From the NCBI GenBank assembly GCA_029204225.1, contig CM055111.1, positions 29,470,340-29,534,339 on the forward strand: DNA of 64,000 nucleotides. The letters are read 5' to 3'. Positions 33,374-44,542 of the stretch are shown one piece after another. Below the pieces are notes generated by a model. That model searched no databases, was not told where the DNA came from, and saw only the letters and a program-made list of their open reading frames with translations. Each line of letters begins with the position of its first letter. The first letter of the stretch is position 1. Made by a program: the position numbers and the translations under genes. The stretch is from Diphasiastrum complanatum. Lineage: Eukaryota; Streptophyta; Lycopodiopsida; Lycopodiales; Lycopodiaceae.

Positions 33374-34109
33374 TGTTGGAGGGTTTGCGGATCCCAAGGC
33401 AACCCTAACCCTAGTTAATAAGTGAGAGGGATTTGGCACCCTGCATGTGTAGGTCCAACCCAATGATCACATAGTTATTTGATTGATTAGTTAAAAGTCA
33501 ATAAAAGGGCTTTAGGCCTTTTTGCGGGACTTTTAATGTCGCAAGGCCTAAATGTGAATAAAGTTGGGTTTCCCTCCAGTTTTGATGGTTCCCACACTTT
33601 TTAAATTTGAATAAAAAGAGAGGCAAGACTGGACCAATAGGATTCAGAGGCCAGGGTCCTCCTCTCTACTATAAAAAGGGACCAACTCGAGTTGCTCCTC
33701 ATGTTCATTTTCTCATTTCAATAAAGCAGATTGGTTCTCTTTATAAATGGATTGATGAATGTCTTTGCTCTTCCTCTCTTTTCCTCCATTCCTCATGCTT
33801 TCTTTGGATTTTGCTAATTATTGGATTTGATCATTATTGGGATTGCTATTTCTTATGCTTTTTGTGAGAGAGAAAAGGAGAGAGAGAAGAGTAAGTTTCT
33901 ATCATTGTTGTGGATTTAGGGTTAATGGATGTAGTGTTAATGCTTAGTGTTAATGGATGTTAGTGTTAGATCCTCCATTCATGTTGAAATATGAACTATA
34001 CTATCGCTCTCATGGGAACGAACCCACGGGTGACAACTAACTCCGTCTCTTTGATGCTAGATTGACTAGATCTTGGATTCAGGTTAGGCAAGAAAAGAAA
34101 CCCGCTACA
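33374..34109 (+). repeat. 5' LTR of the gypsy element (736 bp)
   Basis: Starts TGTTGGAGGGTTTGCGG and ends AACCCGCTACA. CTATAAAAAGGG near 33668-33680 is a convincing TATA box for the U3 promoter. Comparison with 43316-44061 shows about 28 substitutions, a 9-bp indel near 33552 and a 1-bp T-run indel. Confidence 0.95.
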
Positions 34110-34113
34110 ATTA

Positions 34114-34128
34114 TGGCGCCGTTGCCGG
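34114..34128 (+). promoter_or_regulatory. Primer binding site, tRNA-Asp type
   Basis: TGGCGCCGTTGCCGG starts four bases after the LTR. This sequence complements the 3' end of plant tRNA-Asp and is typical of Athila/Tat elements. Confidence 0.85.
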
Positions 34129-35234
34129 AGAGCTACACCAATTTTTCGGTTTGTAGCATGTTTGGCTGATGGTTAGCTTGCATTAGGCATCTTGTCATGG
34201 CATGAATAGTGTTAAAACTGCATTGTAGGGTTAGTTCGGGATTGATTTTGCTAGATTTTGAGTGGATTTGCTTGTTTGAAATCTAATCTGATTATTAAAC
34301 AGGGAAAGCTATTCAGATCACCAATCTTAAGATCCATTTGGATCTGAGATATCAGAGAAAATAACAAAAATCGGTCAAATCTGTCAAATTTGGTCAAAAA
34401 GAGACAAAAAGCGTCATCAGAGCCCAGAACTTTTTACCCTCTTTCAGGAAACTTTCGCCAAGTTGCAGACACCTTTGGTTTTGTTTACAAAACCTTTAGT
34501 TTGAAGCGCGAAGATTAATTCCCAGCAGATTTCCTGAAACATCAGAAAAACCACCAAAAAACACCAAAAATTATCAAAATCCTAAAAAATACAGAAAAAG
34601 AACCTTCGCCCAATTCACTGTGCTTAGATGTGATTCAGATCTATCTACTGTTAGGTCGGCGAAGAATAATACCAAAAATAGAAAGGTTTTCAGAGGATCA
34701 GTTGTCATATTGTCATATTTTTGCCAAAAAAGTCACTTTTTTGCAAAATTACCAGTATTACTCTTGATCCTTCTCCAGAACCTTCGTCGAGTTTCCAGAA
34801 CATTCTATTTATATAAAAATACTATTTTTGAGTTCGACGAAGATTTATCTTGATCAGATCACAAAAAATCTTGATTTTTACCCTTGCCAGATCACAAAAA
34901 CTGTATTTTCTTGTGTCAGAAATCTTGGCCCGGTTGTCCATAGTTTTATTTGTGTCAATCCTAGTGAACCTTCGCCTAGAGAACCTTCGCCAATCCTATT
35001 TCTAGTTTTTGATTTTCCAGATCAAGTCTCTGTCAAAATTTGGATCAGATCTGATATATTCTGAATTGGACTCTGAGAGATTTATCATTTTTGAGAAGTA
35101 CCGATTGATCGAATTTTGGGTAGTTTTTCATCATATAGAATCAGATTCTTGAAAAGTGGAATAGAGCTAGCAGATCTAATCTGAGATAGTTTTTGGAAAA
35201 TTCTATATCCAATCACATTATCAATTTGATCTAA
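34129..35234 (+). other. Untranslated leader of the gypsy element
   Basis: About 1.1 kb with no coding frame. It repeatedly carries the motif AACCTTCGCC or its inverse (near 34452, 34601, 34781, 34969, 34982), a motif that recurs in the second spacer at 39900-40540. Confidence 0.7.
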
Positions 35235-35649
35235 ATGGCTGCCCTTGGAGCTGCTCCTGGAGGTGCTCCACAGGAGGTCAATCCAATTATTGTTAGAAGA
35301 GCACCCCGATTGGATCTACCCAAATATAAACCAAGTGGTCACCAGAGCACAAAAGCAAAAAGAACCAGTAGTGGATTCAGTACCTGCTGATTCTATACCA
35401 TTGAACGATACACCAACAGCATCGAAAGTCTATCCAAATCCTAATGCAAAAGAACGAAGATATCAGGATATGAGACAGTGGATTAAGCATCTGCAAGAAG
35501 AAGAGGAACTTGAAGCTGCTAAAGTAACAACTGAAGTTCGGTCTTCACCATTGCAGTCTCCAAGAAATTTACGTACGGATATGAATGATCAATTACATCA
35601 TCACAAAGAACCCTTCAAGATGACTGAACCGGAAGCACCGCATACATAA
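35235..35649 (+). pseudogene. Gag remnant with internal deletion
   Basis: ATG 35235 opens MAALGAAPGGAPQEVNP, a plausible gag N-terminus, but after about 33 codons the frame changes and the text resumes at QVVTRAQKQKEPVV, which in such elements lies after the zinc knuckle. The related minus-strand copy at 53130-58460 still has zinc-knuckle sequence just before the same VVTRAQK motif. So this element has lost the gag body including the knuckle. The remaining linker (YQDMRQWIKHLQEEEE) is followed by a TAA at 35647. Confidence 0.75.
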
Positions 35650-35655
35650 TTACTC

Positions 35656-36246
35656 ATGAATATTTTGTCTAGGAAGATCAATATTACATTGGGAGAGCTC
35701 CTAAAGTTGGTGCCAAAAGCAAAAGAAGTCTTAGCGCAAAAGTTAGCTCAAGAAGAATCAAAAGACCATCAGGAGCCACTTTTTTGTGCTGGATTTGAAG
35801 AATCTAACGATGTACTACATGTTGGAGCAGCTTGGGAAAGTGAACGAAAGAATATCACTTTGCCGATACAACATAGACAATTTTCTAGAAAAGCAGTCAT
35901 GATAGACGGCGGTTCAGGAGTTAACCTGATTTCTACAAAGCTATGTACAAAATGGGGCCTTACAAAGATTAAGCCTGTTACTTTTTCTATTAAGCTAGCT
36001 GATCAAACGATGGCTCATCCACGAGGAATGGTGGAAGATATACCTATCACGATTGCAGGAGTACAGTTCGTCATTACTTTCGTCGTGATGGACTTATCAG
36101 AAGCACCAAATGTCTACCGAGTTCTCTTAGGACGTCCATGGTTACGAGTTGCGCAAGTAATTTATAACTGGGGTACCGGCAAAATCACTTTTGAAAATCA
36201 TGAACATGCAGATCCTACGACTTGGACTATCAAGCCAGTGGTTTAA
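35656..36246 (+). pseudogene. Gypsy aspartic protease segment
   Basis: Open segment of 196 codons holding the retropepsin active site VMIDGGSGVNLIS (Asp codon 35905-35907) and the conserved YRVLLGRPWL near its end. It continues in the same frame through stops at 36244 and 36586 and a Lys/Ser-rich linker (36760-36990) into RT. Confidence 0.85.
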
Positions 36247-36999
36247 AAAGCGGATGACAATTCATCAACAATGGATCACACTTGTGATCGACCAGAGAAA
36301 CAATTGGGAGTTCACTACGATTCTCAAACGGATATTTTCAATTGGAACGAAGCTCTTGCAACAATTGATTGTACAGCAGGATATATGTGTCAACAAGATA
36401 TTCAATCAGAGATGAGCGAGATTTCCTTGTTAGATCAAACTTTGGATACGCCAATCACGTTTCTACTAAATGTGCTGAATGTAGCCTGGATATCAACGGA
36501 ACTTATACCAGATCCAATTGAGGATGATCTCATACCAATGAGCCATGTCTTAACTTATGATGGCAATGCAGAACTTACGGATGAATAGATTCTACATCAT
36601 ATGGATTCGACCAGATTTGGAGTGCGTAATGTTCCTGATAAACCAACAATCAAATTACCCAAAGCAATTATATTGAAGGGAGACAGGATGACAGGTTCGA
36701 TGACGAAGAAACAAGCAAAGCAACATTATAATATGGTCCTGAAATGGGAAAATCCCCCTCAAAAGATCGATTTAAAGGAAGTGCCACCTCTATTGGATAA
36801 AGGCAAAGGAAAAGTCAAGAATGATTCTTCAAGTCAGATCTCCAGCAAGACATCATCGTCTAGGAAGTCTTCACCTGAGAAGAAAGATTTATCATCCCGA
36901 AAGTCATCACCTCCACGATCAATTCCTGCTAAGAAGACTAAACGGAGATCCAAGACAAGTCCTTTCGAAAAAGAACAAGCAAATGTAGTCTAGCATGAT

Positions 37000-38247
37000 A
37001 TGCTAGAGCATTTTAAACGTTATACACTGGATGATGTGGTTATCATGTTACCTAAAGCACAACGTGAACCTGAAGAACACATGCCGAAATCTAAAGAGGT
37101 TTACGATGGCCCAGCTAGGACGCAGCCAATGAATCTTGCAGAACTAGGAGAACAAGAAAAGATTGTACAAGTGGGATCACAACTTAATCCTGAACAGTAT
37201 CAAGCACTCCGTTTGCTACTTATTAAGTATCAAGATTGTTTTGCATGGACTTATCAAGATTTGAAGGGTATTCCGACATCAGTCATTGAACATACCATAC
37301 CTTTAGTACTTGATGCAGTACCAAAGGTTACCAAGTTCTATCGTTGTAATCCTAATGTGGCAGATCTACTAAAGAAAGAACTTCAGAGATTGCTTGACGC
37401 CGATTTCATTTATGAGATCGAGCATACCAAATGGATTTCACCGATTGTCATTGTTCCTAAGAAAAATGAGAAATTGTGAATCTGTGTGAATCTCAAAGCA
37501 TTGAATAAAGTGACACGGAAGGATCACTTTTTGTTACCTTTTACTAAAAGCATTTTGGATCGCCTTGCTGGAGCAGAAGCTTATAGTTTCCTGGATGGAT
37601 TTAGTGGTTACAACCAGGTTAAGATTGCACCTGCCAATCGCCACAAAACTGCTTTTGCAACAAAATGGGACACCTATGCTTACAAAGTAATGTCGTTTGG
37701 ACTCTGTAATGCACCAAGTTCATTCCAAAGAGTAATGCAATTTGCCTTTAAAGATTATCTGTAGAAATTCTTTGAAATTTACTTGGACGACTTGGGAGTT
37801 CATAGTATAGATACAGACCACCTGGATTGATTGGAGAAAGTCTTTGAAAGATGCCGCAAATATCAGATTTCTCTAAATCCAAAAAAATACCAGATATGGG
37901 TTTCTCACGGAGTGGTGCTTGGACATGTGATATCAAGACATGGTATTGCCACCGATTATTCTAAGATCAAAGTTATTGTGGAATTGCCACCGCCAGCAAC
38001 AATTTGAGGAGTTTATGTGTTTATGGGTCATGCGAACTACTATCGAATTTTTATTATCTTCTTTGCGGATTTAGCACAACCTATATACAAATTAACTATT
38101 GTTCCTATTTGGACAGTAGAGGCATTAGAAGCCTTTGAAAAATTAAAAAAAGCATTATCTTTAGCACCAATACTAAGTTCTCCAAATTGGACATTAGAGT
38201 TTCATGTTCATACAGATGCCTCAAAATACGCCATTGGATCAGTTTAG
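37000..38247 (+). pseudogene. Gypsy reverse transcriptase and RNase H N-terminal region
   Basis: RT blocks follow in order: PIVIVPKK, NLKALNKVT, FLDGFSGYNQV, MSFGLCNAPSSFQRVM and YLDD (37780-37791), then the RNase H start (HTDASKYAIGSV). It is broken by stops at about 37477, 37762, 37828, 38006 and 38245, all in one reading frame without frameshift. Several stops correspond to CGA or CAG codons in intact relatives (for example KL-stop-ICVNL for KLRICVNL and YL-stop-KFF for YLQKFF). Confidence 0.9.
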
Positions 38248-38352
38248 ACACAACCAGGTGAGTATAAGAAGGATTATCCTATACGATTTGCAAGCAGACA
38301 GCTTACAGATCCAGAGAAGAATTATTCAACAACAGAACATGAAGCGCTAGCC

Positions 38353-39363
38353 ATGATTTTTTTTGTTCGGAAATTTCGTCACTATCTCATGGAAACGCAC
38401 TTTGTATTTTATAAGGATCATCAACCGTTACTTTACTTGGTAAGTAAGACGTGTAATATTGGACATATTGCAAGATGGTTATTATTATTGACTGAATTTG
38501 ACTTTCGAATTGTGGTCAGAAAGAGGAAGCAACATTATTTAGTCGATCATGTTTCACGAATTGAATACGCACCAGTTAATACTGAAGTGGATGATGAACT
38601 GCCAGATGTTGCGTTGTTCTATGTTGAAGCAATACCTGAGTGGGCGACAGATATTGTTGAGTACCTGATGCTAGGACAACCGAATGACTCTTTGACAAAA
38701 GTACAGAAAAGACAATTGATTCATAAGGCTCAACCTTATCAATTAATTGCAGGACAATTGTATCGTCGTGGATCAGATAATATTTTACGAAAATGTGTTT
38801 TACCGCATGAAGTACCAGATCTAATCATGTTTTCACATGATGGCATGGGTGGAGGACACTTCTCTACAGATATTATTGTTTGCAAACTTTTGCAATCCGG
38901 TTGTTGGTGGCCTACGCTTCATAAGGACACAGAAAATTTTATTCAGACATGTGATGTCTGCCAGCGAGCACGATGGCCTACTCGACAGAATTATGAACCC
39001 CTACATCCGGTTTTATCGCAAGAACTGTTTGAAAAATGGAGATTGGATTATGTTGGTCCTATTCATCCCGCTGCTCAAGGATCTCAAGCCCAATACATTA
39101 TCGTCGCAACTGATTATATGACCAAGTGGGTTGAAGCCAAAGCTGTCAAAGTAGCTGATGCGAAATCCACGGCCAAATTTCAATATGAAAATATTATAAT
39201 CAGATTTGGATGTCCGATCGAAATTGTCAATCATCGGGGTACACACTTTGTTAATCATGTTTATTGGAAGATTTTTTTGTTATACACAGATTTAGTACTC
39301 GCTATTACCCCAGAGAGAATGGTCAGGCTGAATCTTCCAATAAGATCCTCTACACCATTATGA
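38353..39363 (+). pseudogene. Gypsy RNase H C-terminus and integrase
   Basis: Open for 336 codons. RNase H end (FVRKFRHYL, HQPLLYL) is followed by the integrase HHCC zinc finger (HDGMGGGHFS ... CDVCQRAR) and core (LDYVGPIH for the first Asp). The second catalytic Asp, normally in a SDRGTHF-type motif, reads NHRGTHF here (CAT at 39232-39234), which should inactivate the enzyme. A frameshift near 39270-39300 moves the third catalytic residue (NGQAESSNK) into another frame. Confidence 0.88.
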
Positions 39364-39899
39364 CAAAGACGGTTGAAGCAAGTCGGTCTGATTGGGAACA
39401 TAAACTGTATGTAGCATTATGAGCATTCAGAATCGCTTACAAAAATAGTACAAATCAAATACCTTTTCAACTGGTTTATGGTCAAGATGTTGTTATGCCA
39501 ATTGAATTTTTAATCCCATCTTTACGCATAGCAGCAACGGAATGATTAAATGATGATCAGTCTTTACAACTTCGTCACGACGCATTGCACAAATTATGTG
39601 AAACCCGATTGATGGCAGTTCATGCCTTAGCAGCAGAGAAAGCCCGCCACAAGGCATGGCATGATCGGCAATTGCACAAGAAAGATCTGGAAGCAGGAGA
39701 TCTTGCATTGATGTACAAAACCAAGCTGATCAAGGGTAAGTTGAAGTTTACTGGGGAAGGCCCGTATAAAGTGAAGGAAATTCTGAACTATGGCGCAGTA
39801 ATTCTTGAGCACTTGGATGGAAAACAATTTGATACTCCGGTAAATGACAGCCGATTACGCAAGTTTCGGCAGCTTGCTCCGCCAGTTCAGCAAGTCTAA
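39303..39899 (+). pseudogene. Gypsy integrase C-terminal part after frameshift
   Basis: Continues integrase as YYPRENGQAESSNKI with the catalytic Glu, then two stops (about 39421 and 39543). The open stretch 39585-39899 covers the C-terminal GPY/F-like region (FTGEGPYKVKEIL). No chromodomain follows, consistent with the Tat/Athila group. Confidence 0.85.
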
Positions 39900-40705
39900 T
39901 CTCAATATATTTTTTCATTTGATTTGTTTTCAATTTTTTGTTTTCAGTATTTAATTTGCTGACTTTTTTTGGAAAAAGACAATTAAAAAAAAATTAAGGA
40001 AAGACTGATGAGCAAAAGTCAGGAAGTCATCAGCATAAGGAAAAGGAAGTACAATATTTTTATGGAAAATGACTTAGAAAACCACTGTTTTGGGTCGATT
40101 TGGCCAATACAGTATCAGAAACCTTCGCTGAGCTCTCAGACTGTACATCCACCCTTGATTTATCTAAATTGAGGTGGGCGAAGGTTTCTGACAAGAGAAA
40201 ATTCAATTTTTGAGTCAGGCAAATGTTCAATGATATGCCATTTTGGGAACCTTCGTCGAGCATCATAACGTCATTATGAACCTTCGCCAACCTGGTAGAT
40301 GATCTTAAAATGTCAAAATTAGGTTGTCCATAGGTTCAGATTGTGGAAAAAAGCATTTATGACAGTACCTAGGCAAAGGACCCTCTTGGGTGAAGGTTCA
40401 TCCTTTGCTAGCCCTGGAAAACATTCGCCTGATAGGTTCAGATCCCTAGAAACCTTCGCTGAGATTTTTATGGCCTATTTTTATAGTACTGTACATGCCT
40501 GCAAATTTTTGTTCAGAACTAATCAGCCCAACTACTATTCAGTGTAATGGACCCACCAAATTCACCTATAAGTTGGCTGAATTCGATTCATTCCTCACTT
40601 GTGCTAGCGAAGCTCTTGCGAATTTTTTTGCGACCAAAGCCTTTCAAATTTCCTGCATTGCCTTCTGATACACTCTCACGCGGTTATAATTCCTTTCTGA
40701 TCATC
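39900..40705 (+). other. Spacer between integrase and the downstream ORF
   Basis: Non-coding stretch of about 800 bp rich in AACCTTCGC-type motifs in both orientations (near 40120, 40176, 40248, 40281, 40391, 40421, 40451). GCTAGCGAAGCTC at about 40605 is also found in the leader of the 4.6-kb element (near 22972). It may hold a subgenomic promoter or splice acceptor for the downstream ORF, which is inference. Confidence 0.55.
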
Positions 40706-43265
40706 ATGTCTTCTACTGATACTTCCCAGTCTCCGCGCTATACTATCTCTCGTGATGTCCCATCTGCAATGGACATCATGATTCTTCCTAGCACAAGCAT
40801 GGTCACTCAGTGGATGACCCTTGCGGAGCCTCTACTTACTGCAATGGATATTCATGAGAGAGCCTTTTCGGGACGCATCAATATGGATTTCATCACTCTT
40901 GCCTTTAGTACGTGGAAGGAAGAGAAATCCAAGTTTTACATCACCTTCCAAGGAGCCACACACAAGGTGCGGGTCACTGAGGCCGCACTTGCAGCTATAG
41001 GAATCTCATCCAGTACGCACGCCTCACCCAATCACAAGCCTGCCAAACAGGCCATCAAGCCATACATTGACCTCACCAACGATCTGCATTGGACTAATGA
41101 TGGCTACCTTCTGGAAGCCATCACTGAGCCTTCCATCCACGCCGCTGCCCAATTGTTGAATCATTTCCTGATGGTTGGCAACCTCAGGAAAGACTGCATC
41201 ACATCTTAAATCCTTCACAGGATAGTGGAGTCCCACATAAAGTTGGCCAAAGCCCCTCTTGAACCATATAACTGGTTCAAGACTACTTTTGGTGAGCTCA
41301 AGCGAGCTATTAAGGCCGATACAAGGCAACAGTTCGCCGCTAGCTCTCTATTGTCCCTCTTAGCCGCTTCTCACTTAGAAAACAGAATCCATGGCTTCCA
41401 CCTGGATTCTGTATTCGATGATTCTGACCACCTTGGGGCCACCAAAATCTTTGAAATGCCCCAGAGCCCAGCACCCTTTGAACCCCAATCCCCTGGAAGA
41501 GGATTCGGGCATATCCATGAAGCTACTGTTGGTGTCGAAGATACTAGTCAGCAACCAGCCACACTTCGGGTCGACACAACTATAAAGTCACTGAAGCAGT
41601 TCGACGCCACGGTGCCTGAAGGGTTTGAAGAGGAGGATATTTTTCAAGAAGAAGAGACCTTTGCACCTATTCCATGCCTACCAAGGATAGTACCATCAGG
41701 GTCTCTTGTTGCTGCCACCTCCACGACTGTCGATTCTGGTGATGCTCTCGAGTTAGTTTCAAGCCTTGGGCAAGTGATCCAGTCTATGCTGGATAAGAAG
41801 AAGGAAATGGAGCAGAGGATCTCTGATTTAGGATCCGAAAACACTCTGATCAGCCAGAAAATTGTCCAGTTGGATCGAGAGGTGAAGATAGCCAAGCAAC
41901 ATGAAGAAAAGGCCGAAAGCGAAAAGACATTGGCCTAGCAACAAGCTGATTGCTTAGAAACCTACATCAGCTCCCTGCAAAATGCCCTAACAACCACACA
42001 GGATCAAGTAGATAAGGCAGTGCAAGATGCCAAGCAACACGTGCAGCTGCTGAAGGGGCAATTACAAATGGCCGAACAAGATCGCACACAGCTTCAAGGT
42101 GAATTGGATGCGACCACCCTTGAGCGTGATGCATATCTGCAAACACAAATACCCGATCATCCGGTCACACCGACGGAGATTGCATATTTGTTCAAGAAAG
42201 TGAAAACATACAAAGTGGCCCATTAGGGATTCCAAGGCCGCTTTGATAGGTTCAAAGGAGCAGCTTCAACCGAGTTGGCAAAGGCAAAGGAGACCATCAA
42301 CGCCTATGAAAAAGCCGCCGCTCAAGTGTTGGAATCCGGACCACAAATCCTCGTCCTAATCATATTGCAATTCTCCCCTTCATGCCAAGAAGCTGTACAG
42401 ATGGATACAGGGGTTGATTCGAGCATGGACCAGGGGGAAGCTCCAGATCTAGCAAATCAACCGCCAACTATACCGGCAGTACAAGCGGGTCCATCCTCAT
42501 CAAGGACAAGCCATTTATTCAGAAGGCCCATCAGCGTCAAGGACCAGATCACCTTCTTAAAGCAGCATCCACATGAGTCCTCACGTGATGGATGGGTTCT
42601 CAAATTTAAGACCTCCGAGATCGAGGCCGGCAAAGAATTGGACAAAATACCTGCACTGGGAGAGCAACCGGCATGGAGAATCATGGTTTTTGAGAAAACT
42701 CCGGAATCAATTAGGATTTACGTCGCCAGCCCTTGCCAGTTGTAGGTAGATCCTTATTACGTGCCAATGCCGCGAAGACAAAAATGGAAAGATTTGGAAT
42801 TGGCTATGGATAAAATCACCATCCATACACCCAATTGGCCAATCATTCACCAGTCTTATAGCTGGAATATTTTAGTGGATTTCCATCGGGGCTTACAAGC
42901 ATATCAGAGAGAGTATGTCCACTCTCTGGATCCAACGGTGCGACAATCAGCAATGTTTGCAAAAGATCTAACTCTGTTGGCGTCATTGGAAATCAAATGG
43001 GACGATTGATCCAAATAAGCCGATGGCCTCAGAGCAAATCAAAGATCAGCTGCTGATTGCTTGACTGTATTTCCGTGCGGCTATGATGGGAGGCTCTTGG
43101 GAATCTCGCTTCACCTCATGGACAACTTCCAAGTGGATTGCCGGAGCCCACCGTTGTTTCCTATCGCATAATTTGGATTTCAATACTGCACGTCTTGACT
43201 TTATGGAGAAGGTGCAGTATCATTTAATTAAGATTCGGCGCGAAGCCAATAAAAGTCTCCAATAA
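40706..43265 (+). pseudogene. Downstream ORF of the gypsy element, unknown protein
   Basis: From ATG 40706 (MSSTDTSQSP) one frame runs to about 43009 broken only by four stops (41207 TAA, 41936 TAG, 42224 TAG, 42743 TAG). After a frameshift a C-terminal piece follows at 43083-43265. The original protein was about 850 residues. It has an N-terminal globular region (EPLLTAMDI, VRVTEAALAAIG, ITEPSIHAAAQLLNHF), a long heptad-rich coiled coil (41740-42330), a Ser/Gln linker, and a C-terminal domain (HTPNWPIIHQSYSW, SLDPTVRQSA, EIKWDD, ARLDFMEKV). No transmembrane segment or signal peptide is evident, so it does not look like a classic envelope protein. Homologues are at 23206-25617 and 51240-51910. 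Confidence 0.8.
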
Positions 43266-43303
43266 CTGCATATTGCAGGTGTCGTGGGACCGCCACCAGT
43301 TTT

Positions 43304-43315
43304 GGTGGGGGATAT
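43304..43315 (+). promoter_or_regulatory. Polypurine tract of the gypsy element
   Basis: GGTGGGGGATAT directly precedes the 3' LTR start at 43316. Confidence 0.75.
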
Positions 43316-44061
43316 TGTTGGAGGGTTTGCGAATTCCAAGGCAACCCTAACCCTAGTTAATAAGTGAGAGGGATTTGGCACCCTGCGTGTGTAAGTCCAA
43401 CCCAATGATCACGTAGTTATTTGATTGATTAGTTAAAAGTCAATAAAAGGACTTTAGGCCTTTTTGCGGGACTTTTAATGTCGCAGGGCCTAAATGTCAA
43501 GTTAGTGAATAAAGTTGGGTTTCCCTCCAATTTTGATGGTTCCCACACTTTTTTAAATTTGAATAAAAAGAGAGGCAAGACTGGACCAATAGGATTCAAA
43601 GGCTAGGGTCCTCCTCTCTACTATAAAAAGGGACCAACTAGAGTTGCTCCTCATGTTCATTTCCTCATTTCAATGAAGCAGATTGGTTCTCTTTAGAAAT
43701 GGATTGATGAATGTCCTTGCTCTTCCTCTCTTTTCCTCCATTCCTCATGTTTTCTTTGGATTTTGCTAATTGTTGGATTTGATCATTATTGGGATTGCTA
43801 TTTCTTATCCTTTTTGTGAGAGAGAAAAGGAGAGAGAGAAGAGTAAGTTTCTATCATTGTTGTGGATTTAGGGTTACTGGATGTAGTGCTAATGCTTAGT
43901 GTTAATGGATGTTAGTGTTAGATCCTCCATTCATGTTGAAATCTGAACTATACTATCGCTCTCATGGGAATGAACCTACGCATGACAACTAACTTCGTCT
44001 CTTTGATGCTAGATTGACTAGATCTTGGATTCAGGTTAGGCAAGGAAAGAAACCCACTACA
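43316..44061 (+). repeat. 3' LTR of the gypsy element (746 bp)
   Basis: Starts TGTTGGAGGGTTTGCGA, has the same TATA region (CTATAAAAAGGG near 43620), ends AACCCACTACA and is followed by the TGGAG duplication. Confidence 0.95.
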
Positions 44062-44066
44062 TGGAG

Positions 44067-44540
44067 AGTACATCTCTACCAAATTTAAGGAGTACTACAA
44101 AAGCCAAGGCATTGAGCAGCAATTTATTACTCTTTATTTTTCTCAGTCAAATAGCTTGGCTGAGAGGAAAAACCGTACCTTGGTAGAATCAGCTAAATGT
44201 ATGTTGGTGCATGCATCATTGCCCAAGAGCTTTTGGGCCAAGTCTGTCTACACTACAGCTTACATCCAAGAACAGATGCTCAACCAAGGCCCTCTCAGGC
44301 AGAACACCCCATGAGGTGTGGACAGGCTCTAAGCCCTTTGTGAAGAACCTATGAGTATTCGGATGCATTGCCTACACGCAGATCCCCAAAGAGACGAGGA
44401 ATAAATTTGACTTCCAAGGTCTCAAGACTATCCTGATAGGATACATACACTTCATCTGACAACACATACAAGTTGTACGATCCTAATACCCATCAAATCT
44501 CGTTCAACTGGGAAACAGTCTTTGAAATGCCAATTATGGG
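44067..44540 (+). mobile_element. Copia-2, resumed integrase part
   Basis: Removing the gypsy element and one TGGAG copy rejoins NGG with EYIST in frame, the normal integrase sequence. The text goes on as GIEQQFIT, SNSLAERKNRTLVES and LPKSFWAKSVYT with the catalytic Glu. After that frameshifts accumulate and recognisable copia text ends at about 44540, where another LTR begins. Confidence 0.9.
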
Positions 44541-44542
44541 CT

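Larger units (their letters stand above)
33374..44061 (+). mobile_element. Tat/Athila-like Ty3/gypsy retrotransposon, 10.7 kb, nested in copia-2
   Basis: Flanked by the target duplication TGGAG (33369-33373 and 44062-44066). LTRs of 736 and 746 bp differ at about 28 positions plus two small indels (about 3.8 percent, 22 of 28 being transitions). A tRNA-Asp type primer site follows the 5' LTR. The order protease, RT, RNase H, integrase places it in Ty3/gypsy. The primer type, the GGSGVN protease motif and the absence of a chromodomain point to the Tat/Athila group. A long extra ORF follows integrase. Most of gag is missing and many stops are present, so it is now non-functional. Confidence 0.95.
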
